64,000 nucleotides of DNA from Gymnogyps californianus. Its lineage: Eukaryota; Chordata; Aves; Accipitriformes; Cathartidae. Positions within the stretch are counted from its first letter, which is position 1. The number at the start of each line of letters is the position of its first letter. A program made the position numbers and the translations under genes. Positions 11,801 through 23,800 of the stretch are shown in pieces. The notes below the pieces were generated by a model. That model was not told where the DNA came from, made no database searches, and saw nothing but the letters and a program-made list of their open reading frames with translations. Location: the NCBI RefSeq assembly GCF_018139145.2, contig NC_059475.1:17922937-17986936 (forward strand), written 5' to 3'.

Positions 11801-14800
11801 CCTGGGTTGCAAAATGCATCCTGCCATCCACCCATCCTGGCTCCCAACCAGAGGAAATGCAAAGCATTAGCGGAGGGGGAATAGAATCACCCATGCGGTG
11901 CCCGGTTTTGCTCTGCTCTCCCTTCCTGCTCTTTGAGTTCAACCCTGCTTCAAGATGTGACGGTCCCGGGGGCAGAGCTTTGAAATGCTGCCCCGTGGGC
12001 TGACGTGTGCCTGCGCATCACGGCATCCTGTTAGCGCTTGACATCTTTGCTTAACAAAAATGTTTTTGTATAGCTGTAGAAACATGGTTTTGTTTTTCCT
12101 AGGGACAACATACATATTGATGCTGGCGGCTTTAGCTACTTCAGCTGATTTGGCTACTCCAGTGGAAGAAAAATAATCATACAATAGATTTGCTCAGAGA
12201 GTATGAAGTCTGTGTTGCAGCTTCAGCACAGAAGCAGTCCAATACTGGTGGCTTCTCCATCAACCTCATTGAGATACTGCAAAGAGGAGGAATGAAGTGT
12301 ACTTGATGAAGCTACTGCTGGGCATCATCATCCTGCTTCATGAGTTTCTCATTTTAATATCTAGCTAATGCCCTGGGAAAAAGGAATTACAGCAAATTCC
12401 ACACTTGCTGTTAGGGGGACACTTTTTAAGCCTCAGAAACTAGTGACATGTGGAAAAGTCCAACAGTTTTTTTAAGCTCAGATACATGCCCATGATATCT
12501 CACACTCTGCATGCACAGGGGATGAGAAGGAAGCTGGAGGGAAGAGACAAGCTGCAAACACAAGCATTTTGAAGGCTTTCTAGAGCTGTGAAGTAAACTG
12601 CATCTGCAGGTCCAAGACCTGCTGATCCACCAGGGCTTGTCCAGCAGGTGAGATGCCTCCGTATTGAAACGACAAAACCCCAACAAAACAAACCCCAACC
12701 CATAGCAACCCCAAACCATGAAAAAGCCATAATTCTCAGTAACACTTAAACACCAGTGAGGTTTTAACAGTTGGTGAGTAGTGGCACAACCCCACTGTGG
12801 GGTGGAAGAAACCTTTCCCTTACCTGTCCCGCATCGCGCACCTGGCCAGGTGGGCACGTCTTGCGCTCGACGTTGGCCGTGTCCCCAAATGGAGAGTGCT
12901 TCCCGCAGCACAGGAACTGGAAGAGAGGGAGAGTTCTGCCAGCCGCCAGCCGGGGCTCTCCCCTCACCGCCAGCTGCTGTGGCGGGAGGTGCTGGCGATG
13001 GGCCACTCTTCCTCCCTGCTGCCCCAGGCAGGGCTATACAACCAGGGCTGCAAGGAGCGAAGCACATAGGTATGCAATCGACAACTCAGCAATGGAGGTT
13101 AAATTCAGAGGAGGTGGATGGATCTGGCCCCAGACTTGCCTGTGCTCCTCCAGGACTGCTGCCTGGGGCTGGGGCCAAGCCCTCCCTCCATGGTCACATC
13201 AGCTCTCACAGTGGCTGTTCTGGAAAACCCAGGGATGCACAGACTCCTGTTTCCAGCGCTTGTTGTGGCCTGAGGGGGGTGGTCCCCCTGGAACACCCAC
13301 TGTGGAGCTGGTTTCCTGTAGCCAGGGTGAACTGGCCAGCTTGGAGCTCTAGCACAAGGAAAAATAAAAAAAAAAAAAAAAAAATAGGAGTAGAAGGACT
13401 GTTTCTCCACCAATTAAAGTGGCTAAAATAAGCAACTGATGAAGCTGGGTATTGTGCCTGGTTCTCCTTGCCAAGTGGGACTCTGGGTGCGCTGCTCCAC
13501 AACCCTGCAGAGCAAGCGCCACCATGCCTGGTCATGGCTCTGAGGGCCACCACCATCATTGCAATGAGAAACATTTGCCCTTTTCTGTGTTTTGAGAAGT
13601 ACGGATGAAAGCAGCTTCGGAAAGTACTTGTTATGATGATTTAAGAAAACACAGAAGGATAAAGGGAGTTGTGTGGGAGGTGTCTGGAAACAGGTGATTG
13701 GAGCTGACCTTCCTGTCCAGCCCTGCTGCGTGCCATGAACTCACTACCCAAACAGGCCCTGCTGCGCGAGGGGACGGCATCTGCTTTACTCAGCGGGGAC
13801 TCAGGAGTTTCTCACCACAGGGGACATCCTCACTCATCTCCTGTGGCTTTGAGGGCAAGCGTCCTCCCTGTACTCTGGGCAACCACCCTTGCCCACCTAC
13901 TGAGCTACAGAGAAGTCTCCTGTGCCAACAGCATCCTGGGTGGTAGTTTTTGGGAGCTTGCTATCAGTCTCCAGCATTGCAAGAGGCCACATAGCCTCCA
14001 GTAGTCCTCAGTCATAGGCTCAAGAGTAAACAGAAATAAACAAGTCCACATACTTCTGCTGGACAATGTGGAATTCCACCCCTTCTCTCTACCTGACCGG
14101 GGACACCAGAGAGGTGTATATCCACTTTCTTGTACCACAGACAGGGAGCACGGCAGAGGGCCTGCTGAGACAGACAATATATATATCAGCTACCCTGTGG
14201 AAGCTTTGAAGATCTTGCACCAGAGCAATGCTCAGGTAGGTGGCCCTTTCCCCCTGGTTGGTCAAACCTGGGAAAGGAAGAGTAGGAAGGGAGGAGCAGA
14301 CTTCACAGCAGGCTGGAGGACTCAGTTCCCAAGGGAAAACGGCATTGTAGCATCCACGAGGCAGAGCACAGGCATCAGCCCCAGCCTGCCGAAACCATCA
14401 GGAAGATACCCCAGGGCAAGGTTTTCTGCTAAGGCTGAAAGACAACTTACTGCTTCGTGGATGGCAGTCAGCTCATGCCTCCTGAAGCTGGAGGTGTTCC
14501 TCCTCACTTCCTCGTACACAAGATCGTACACATCCATCATGCTGTCTTCCACCTGCAATGAAAGCAGAGATCTGTATGTGCAAAACACCGACCGCAGTCA
14601 TCTCTGGAGGGAAACATGCTCCTCTCGCATCCCCCCAGAAGCTCTCCCAGGTATAGCAAGACAAGCAGTGCAGCTATTAAACAACCACCATGCAGCAGCA
14701 GGAGCTGGTGTACAACCCACCACACAGCAAGGGGCACCTGCGACATGGCAAGTCCCATGAGAGAGGCTGTGCTACTGCATGTGTACCACCTTCTGCTATG

Positions 14801-17800
14801 TGTGGACCCTTTGGCATCACACCGGGGTATCACCAGCTGATGGCTGGAGCTTTTGGCCAGTTTTGGATTTAGTGTCAAAGAAGAACTCCGGTGCCTGTGA
14901 CTAGTGTGCCTCCAAGTTCCTCTGCCAGGCACGGATAACACCATCTCCCCATCCTGATGGAGGACTGTGAGGACAGGTACACATGACCATGAGATGCTAA
15001 AATACAAAGGTGAGAGGACCTCAGATGGCTGGTGTTATCCCAGTGATGGAGCAGTTCCTCTGAATAGAGCCAAAAAAATAACAGAGTGATTCAGTAGTGA
15101 ATCAGACCCTAAATATTTACCAAACGCTTGAGAACTCACAGCTTGATAGATCCCAGGCAACTCCCGCTCGAGTTTCAAAGGAAAAAATATGACAATTGCC
15201 TTCAGTGCCTGGAGTCAAAACCTTATTTCTTCCTTTCGTTTTCCCTTGCTTCCTCAGCAGCATCAATCCAAGTGGGCCTGCAGGCAGCGCTTGGCTTTCA
15301 GGAGGGAAAATCGATCGATGAGACAGATGGAGCGGGTGGCCCCGCGCTCTGGGAACAGAGCCATCTCTCAGCGAGGCTTTTCAGCTCAGTCTTAAGGGGC
15401 TACACTTGGAAATTACTCTAGGGGAAAAAACCCCAACACTGTCTGCTCAGGGGTGAAACCGGGGTCATTCAAGGTGATCACAGCCATTACTGCAATATTG
15501 CTCTACCCTGCCCGGCTGTCCAAAATGCAAGCAACTAACGAAGGCTGATAACCAGGAACGGGAGAGAGGGCGGTTGAGAAGGTTACTTGTATCTGACTCA
15601 GCTCCATGCCACCAGGAACAGAGTTTAAAGGCTCACATCAGAAGATTTTCCACAGCTATCAACATGGCACAGAAGTGGAGGGGCTTGGGGGTTTCTCTGT
15701 GTTTATCTGCAGCAAAGCTGCCATCGCCCCAGGACACTCCATCACCCGTCATGGAGCAATCAGTAGGTGAGGCAGGAGCAACCCAGCTTTAATGAAAGAG
15801 GTCTGATGACAGATGGGGCACAGATATTCTGAGCCAAGGAAAAAATCTTCTGTAGCAAGGTGCGTGATACTGAGCTGTCCCACACAGGTGAGGAGTGAGG
15901 ATGCTCATTTTGTCACCCCCGTATATGAGAGTGCATTGAGCAGGATGGGCGCAGCAGTAACACAAGATGTCTAGCAGACTTGTGCACCTTGCTTGCCTTC
16001 AACAAACCTTAAACCCCAATAAAAAGGAAAACATCCAAGCTTTTCTAACTTCTTGTGGGCCATGAAATAGCTTTTCAGCCCTCGCAATTAAATAAATGGA
16101 TTCAATAAAAAGAGCATCCATTTCCACCAAAGAATTGGATTAAGAATAATGAAAAAAGAATACTCTCTTGACCGCCTCTTGTGGCCTCGTGTTGCTGAGG
16201 AAGGAAGGAAAAAACAGAGCAGCTGCCTTCTTAACCCAAGAGATTATTACCTTTTGAATATCCCAACCCCAGTCTAAGATGCAGGAATAAAAACTATTTT
16301 GTGTTGTGACAACATACGTATGGGTCTTGGTAAGGTAATAGTGCTGCACATGCAATTTTTGCCTTTTCATATTTATCATTAGGCTCAGGATGCTGAGCTT
16401 CACTCCAAAAGGCCTAAATTTGGATGACTTAAAAAAAAAAATTAAGAAAGGGTTCAAGCAAGTTGCTAGGTTCAAGCAAGGGTTCAAGGGTTGAAAGCAA
16501 TCCAGAAGTTTAACTACTTCTAAAGGTCTACTGAACTCTGGGCCAGGAAATGTTGGGACAGGTAGTTTTAAGCCCTCTGCCTTGGCTGGGCACACTCCCC
16601 AAAACTTCACAAAAACTGGCAAAAATGCTGCTTTGACTGCAGTGAGTTTTGGGCTGGATCTAGCTGCTTACTTTACAACTGTATTCAACTTAAACCAAGG
16701 TAAGATGAGACTTTGTCCAATGATGTTTCATCTGCAAAGACAATCACGGGCGGTCTAGCAGCAAAGCAGGCTCTGACCACGCCACCAGAACCAATTCACT
16801 ATGCGGGAAAGTCAATGCTCATCAGTGTTTTGTGCTGATAATAAGCCTCAGGGCCCAACTGAAGCTGATGTCCTCCTCAGCATCTTCTCTGGTGGTCATG
16901 CTGCACTAAGCAACCTGGGAGGAGGACAGGTGAGCTGCCCAGCTGTTGACAGCTGCTGGCTGCTGCCTGTAGCTGCCTGCAGCAGCTGCCAGACTGGTGA
17001 TCTCCTGCCGGCTGCATGAAACCATGAGAGGATCAATTTGATCAGGAGAGGTCCTACCTGATGCAGTGGTGCACGGTGCATGTTTGCACCTTCCTCATTA
17101 TTTTAGGTATCATGCAATAACATTATACATTGAGACTAAGGCTGTTCGAAGGATAAGAGTGGGTAGGAAAGAGCTGAAGGAACAAGATGCCCATAACAAA
17201 GCTATGGCAGAAAATTATTCCAACTGTTGGAAACAATAAGGGAAGAAACCACGAACAGTCACCGTTTCACAGCCAGCTCGACTACAGTGATGGTGATGAT
17301 GATGATGAGGGTAATCTCCAGGTACATAATGACTACTAAAGACTTCAATTGCACCCTATTTCTGAGCTTGCTCGTGAGCTGGCTTCTCAGTTATTTACTG
17401 ATTTTTTTTTTCATTTTGTCAAACAGCCTCCAAGAACTGAAAGCAAAAGGGATTAAATGGAAAATGTTTCATAGCAATAATTTCCTTTTAGAATGTGTGT
17501 CTGGGCAGGCCTAAGAGTACAATTTGCTGATTAGTCATTCTCAGCATTTCTATCTAGCAATTATATCTAGCATTTATATCCAGTGATTATCTGAATATGC
17601 TGTTCAGATCCTAGTAAGGGAATATCAAACTACAAAATCATTTTTTAGAGAGTGAATTGACTGTAGTTCCTCCACATCATCTTTCTGTTTTTGCTAGGAT
17701 CATTTGATTTTGGAGGGGAAAATTGCTGTCTTCATACAACGCAGCAGTTTGTTTTCAAAGATTACTGCAGAGAACTTTCTCATTTAAATATTTCAGAGGT

Positions 17801-20800
17801 TAAGTATAAAGTACTAAATCTCAATATTTATTGCTGGCTGTTTCCTTCTGTGCAGGAGACCGTGCCACAGAGCATATGAGAGGTCTGATTTAATAAGAGG
17901 AGACATACAAGAGCTAACATTTGCACTAACAAACCATCATCTTAGCAACTTTTCTGCCTGGGATGAGGTTATGTTTATACTCAGAGCTGCAGCTAAGCTC
18001 TGAAGCACCAGTCACGCATGGCAGCATCTATCCAGCCCAAAATATCATGCTAACACTCATGCATGCCTAGTGATGTAAAAAATAAAACCTAAAAGCATAA
18101 GACAGTCACCAGGTGGTTTCATGACCTATCCTTATTTGCAACATGATTTTATCCAGCAGACACAAGTTATCCCTATATTTTCCTTTGATCTGGGACGTAA
18201 CACAATGAAGTGCTAGACTGCAGCACTGCTTTGTACTCAATTGCCATCCTCAACAGATTTCCATTGCACACACCACTGATGGGCAACTTCGAGTCCATTG
18301 CCTCAAAATAATTTTATTTTTCTGTTTCTTACACCAGGGGTTGGAGAAAAAAAAAATTAAAAATAATTAGGGTGCTTTCTCTCACGGTTAAGCAACAGGA
18401 TGCCGTTTGAGTGGTTATGCTGATACTGTTAATGACATGCTTTAAGAAAACCACAGCTGTGCCCCATCCCTTAACTTAGACAGTAGTTAGCACATAATGA
18501 ACCAATACAGATGGAGAAGAGAAAGTCTGTCTGGGTTTCTTTTCGAAAGGTCTTACACTCCCCCCACACATAAGCATCATTATGGTGTCATGGTTTAACC
18601 CCAGCTGGCAACTAAGCACCACACAGCCGCTTGCTCACTCTCCCTCAGTAGGATGGGGGAGAGAATCAGAAGGGTAAAAGTGAGAAAACTCGTGGGTTGA
18701 GATAAAGACAGTTTAACAGGCAAAGCAAAAGCTGTGTGCACAAGCAAAGCAAAACAAGGAATTCGTTCACTACTTCCCATCGGCAGGCAGGTGTTCAGCC
18801 ATCTCCAGGAAAGCAGGGCTCCGGCACGCGTAATGGTTACTTGGGAAGACAAACGCCATAACTCCGAACATGCCCCCTTCCTTCTTCTTCCCCCAGCTTT
18901 ATATGCTGAGCATAATGTCATATGGTACGGGATATCCCTTTGGTCAGTTGGGGTCAGCTGTCCCAGCTGTGTCCCCTCCCAGCTTCTTGTGCACCCCCAG
19001 CCTGCTCGCTGGTGGGGTGGGTGAGAAGCAGAAAAGGCCTTGACTCTGGGTAAGCACTGCTCAGCAGTAACTAAAACATCCCTGTGTTATCAACACTGTT
19101 TCCAGCACAAATCCAAACCATAGCCCCATACTAGCTACTATGAAGAAAATTAACTCTGTCCCAGCCAAAACCACCACAACCTGTAACTGGATTTGGAACA
19201 GAAAGATCAGACAAGGAGGTCAGCCTTCAGTTCCTGATCCCTTTGCAAGCCAGAGGTGTCAATGAATCCTCCTCCCGCTGCCAGTGAATATCTGTGCCTA
19301 GGCAACCTGAGCTAGTCGCTTAGATGTACATGGGAAAACTAATGTAGACTTGTACCAAGAACAACGGTCTGAAACACACAGTGACCCATCTTTGCAACAG
19401 TCATCGGCCAAAAATCCCTCCACAAAGCTGGAGCTCAAGGAGAATATAGTGAAAGGAGATGTCAGGACTGTCTCAAAGACAAGTCCACCTTTCTCCTTTC
19501 TGCTTAACAGGAACGCTCTTGACATGGCAGAGGAGGAAGAGAAGCATGGCAAGCAGAAGGAGGATCCTCTTCTCCTGTGGCCTTTCGTGCCTTTGCGGTA
19601 CCAAACTGAGCACACGTGCTGCAGCCTCAGAAGAAACTGCAACCTCAGCACTTCATGTTCTTTCAGGGTCGCCAAGAAGTATGTACTTACTAGCGTCTCT
19701 CAGAAATAATCGCTTCAGCGGCAGCTACCACAGACTCCCTCGCTTAGCTATAAACTGCAAGTTAGTTAAGATGTGAAACTGGAATAAAGTGGTTAACTCA
19801 CTCGAAATCCTTCCTTGCTCCAGTAAGAAAAACACTTCTGCATTTTTCTATCTCCATCTTCCCCTTCCTCCCCAGCGCGCAGAAATGCATGTGTTCACAG
19901 CATGTCAGAAGTGGGGGGGTGGGCAGATGCAATTGCTTGGGTTTGGATAAAGCAATGATGTAACTGCAGCGAAACAGAGGAGGGAAAACTGCTCTAGCTT
20001 AGTTGTGCTTTAGCCAGGTTGCAGAGCAACTCCCACCACGTGGATTAAGCACATGGTAAGATGGGCTCTCCCTGCCCCATGCTCAACCAGGCCATCATTG
20101 CCATATCTAACACAGTCATTACAACTTGCTGCAGCCTTCTATTTCCTTCATGGCATGTCAGCTCCCCTCCTCTCCAGCCTTCCTCAAGCCAATCAATCCC
20201 AGCTGCAGAAATCCAGCCAGTGCTGCAAACCAGGGCGGCCTTTGAGGCCCCCTGTGAAAAATTGCACAATATAAGAAGGTGCTGCCTTCTGCCCCCTCTG
20301 ACTGCTGGTGGTCACTGGAGACCACTGATGCGAGAAGATCCAGATGAGACTTTTAGCTAGATGGTTTTCACCTTTTCTTTCCAATATCTATATATAGATA
20401 TAGATTTTATACCTATATCTATCTAGCTAAAAAAAAAATATATATATGCACTTCCCCACACTTTCTGGTATCGCCAGAGGACCAGGCAAACCCTGACCAT
20501 CTTTTGGTCTATCACTAAGGGAATACACAGAAGGAGAGAGAGCAAAAACCATTGTGGAACAAAAAATTCAGGAAAGGTGAAGCCTTACAAAACTGTTTCT
20601 CTCCGATCCCAGCGCTTCCATCAGGTCCTTGCACAAAACATTTAAAACAGGAGAAAGTGCTGAGCTGTTACACTGCTCACGTCCTCCTCATTTCCCATCT
20701 CCACGTCCCAAAACAACAGCAAAAGCCTAACTGTATAGGCGCTATACATTCCGCTCAGCCAGCAGGCAGAGGGACATCAGAACCTCATTCTCAGCCAAGC

Positions 20801-23800
20801 CATAAACCCCCGAAGCCACCTCTGTGCTACTCAGATGCAGCCAGGCAGAGCACCAGATGCTTTACAGGGAAGCGCAGAAAACCCAGGCAGGCAGTTAATA
20901 AACACCAAGTTTTTTCCCTAAATCCTCCAGATTGGGGCTGCACTCCCTGTGAGTGACACCAGCCTCAGTGTATCAAGGTCCTCTTGGTTTTTTGGGTCAT
21001 TTTTTTTGTTGTTGTTTGCTTTTTGTTTGATTGGTTTTTTTAAACAAATGTTAAGCATTTCAGTCCATTTTATAACAGAACTGCAAAACCAACAGGCTGC
21101 CCACAACGGCCTTTTGTGCTCCCATCATTCAAGACACACAGCCCAGCAATTTATGAACCTCCTAACATCATGGTCAAATTATCTCAGTCATCCCCGCTCT
21201 CTCGCCCGTAGTACTAGAAACCAGTGCCAAGCAAGACTGCTTCCCAACAGAAAGTATTGAAAAACATTGAAAACAGTTTTAGCTTAAAAAAAGTTGTATC
21301 AGCAGTAGAGCTAGCCCCAGTGCAGCACTGTCACCTCCAAGCTGGCGGTGGCTGCCCCGCTGCGGTGAGCATCCTACAGCCACGTGAAGGTTGGATGCGT
21401 GACAGTGACGGTGACCATCCGAGTGGCCTCAGGGACCACAGCTGATGCTGCTGGAGAAGGGAGCTCCAGCTAATGCTCTGCCATGGAAAGCAGCAGAAAC
21501 AGGGCCGCACGGGTTCAGCGTCAGGGCAGCGATAAATTATAAACTCCATGAGTGCGAATGCCTGTGTGGCAACTCAGACAAAGGAGAGCAGTGTCTCGCT
21601 GGGGGGAGTGGGCCATTATTGTGTGATGAGAACATAAACACTAGGAAAGAGTCACAATATTTAAAAGCACTAAGGAAGGGGGAGGGTTTTTCCCCCTTTT
21701 TTGTTTTTCCCATGGACTTCAGGGACTGGGAAAAGCTCGGTGCTTACCTTACAGTGATTGTGCCTGGCTGAATAACAGCAAGAGCAGGGAGGACATCAGA
21801 TTATTCACAGTGTTTTCACAGCCAAATCACTGCTTTTTGAAAATGCTCTTGAAAGACCCCTGTGAGTGGCTACAATCCTGATCCAGCCCCACTGAATCAA
21901 AAACCCAAAGGAAACTACCTTTATGCTTCAGGTCTGGTTTCAGAAAGCACCTGAACACACCTTCAGCTTGTGTTTAAGTCCCATTAAAATCTCTAGGACT
22001 TAAGCCTGCATTTAAGCATTGCCTTCAGATGAAACGGACCGAACCCTGTAAGAGTTTGCCCCAACATGCACCAGTGGCAGTGGTGACAGACACAAGCACA
22101 CCCTGGAAAAACCACAGACTTGGTTTGCCACTACAAGGACCTCTACAATCCCACTTAAGAAATTACCTGGGAAGTGCAGGGTCACTCCTTGCATACCTGC
22201 AGAAACAAGAAATGCACATGCATGTGCTGGTTTTGTGCACGCAAAGACAGGATTTGTGTCCTGGAGACCCAGGCAATGCTGTGCCTGGCTTTGCAAAGGT
22301 GCTGATTGGGAGGAAGACCCACAGACAGGAGAAGACCAGTGCTGATCCCATATGCAGGGGAGCAGGGAAGCTGCTCTTTTCAAGAACGGGCCCCAGGCAT
22401 AGCAATGTTTGTTATTTAACAAACAGCTGCAACTGTTAATTCCAGGTTTGCACCCCAGGCCCTGTTAGAAAATCACCATCTCAAAAGATACCACCTTGCT
22501 CACTAACAAAGCATAAAAGACTACATTTCCTCTTCCCAGCACGAGGAGGGGAGAGCAAACAGTTCCTCTGAAGGAAGTTGCAAGCAGAGCAAGACTGCAG
22601 GAGAACCAGAGCGTGCATGGGTGGCTTGTGTTCCTTGCCCATAAAAAGCTAAATCCTCACGTTTATTCTCCAAGTACAAGCAGTGCAACGCAAAGAGGCT
22701 AATGCCTTTCTACACATGTGGAGACGAAAGCCACTGGTGAAACCTCCTTTTGAAATCACCCAGCATCCTGAGAAACCATTTGATAATTAAGAGATTGCCA
22801 TATCATTGCAGCCAGTGCAAATCCAAGCGAGCTCTTCATCTAAAGGACATGGGAAATCTGGCCTTTACGCCAGAAGTATGGGTAACTATTTGCACCAGTT
22901 TCAAATTTTCCCCTGAGTTGGGAAATCATAATTTAATCAGTTTTAAGCTAACGTTTACCTGTGAATGAATCTCTGTAATTAAAAAGCTCATTCTGTTGCA
23001 AAACTCCTTTCACGTTGCAGCGATTTTATTTTTGCCGATTCACCCTGCCATCCTGACCAGTTTACAGGGCCAGCATCACAGAGCTGCTGGAAGGATCTTC
23101 TAAGCTGCTGCAGAGAAGGGGAACAGCAAAAGATGGTGTGACATTGAAACTCCTCTGGCCTTTTTCACAGTGGGGCCCAGAACGAAACCCCAAACCTATT
23201 TTTGTGTTGGTTAGTAAGGGTACCAAAAGTCTTTTATACTGCAGCTCCAAGGCTACCCTTTCCTCCAGCCTCTGCGGGCAGGTTTTTAAAGCAGCACTTA
23301 ATGGGTGAGGAGAGAAGGGAAGCTGGGGAGGAGAAGGAAGAGGCAGCCTTCCCCACCAGCTGTGCCAGATGTGGCATAAGTCTCTCCTACGTCCTTCTCC
23401 GTATTCCAGGTCCCAGCTGCATTGGGCCACACTGGGAATGACTAAGAGACCTCACCTAAACAGGCAGCGGTTTGTGGCAAAGGAGCTGCCATAAAAATAA
23501 CTTTGGAAAACAAGACTCAGCTCTTTGGCTTCAGGAACCAGGACTTCCCAATGTGGCTGAAAACCATCCAAAAACCTCATCATTTCTGTGGTTACCACAG
23601 CTGTTCCATCAAAGGTGCTTGCATAGAGGTCATCCTCCCTGCCCTCCCTTGTACGCTGGTCTCTCATTCGCTTTGATTGCACCATCATTGTCGTTACTCA
23701 GATAGGTTTGTCACACTTCCCTACCAAGACCACATTTTGGCCAGATGGCCCATAGGGAGGGCAACCAAATGTGCTCCTCACCCTCGTGGAGACCCTCGTC

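Larger units (their letters stand above)
8874..14450 (-). other. TSPAN32 introns 7, 6 and 5
   Basis: Introns of 2240, 1626 and 1534 bp, separated by exons 7 and 6. No repeat element is recognised apart from A-rich simple stretches (9256-9332, 13360-13384). Nothing else coding is seen. Confidence 0.8.

Noticed and set aside
18595..18921. 108-codon minus-strand frame inside the LTR
   Set aside because: It lies wholly inside LTR sequence, which does not encode protein in these elements.
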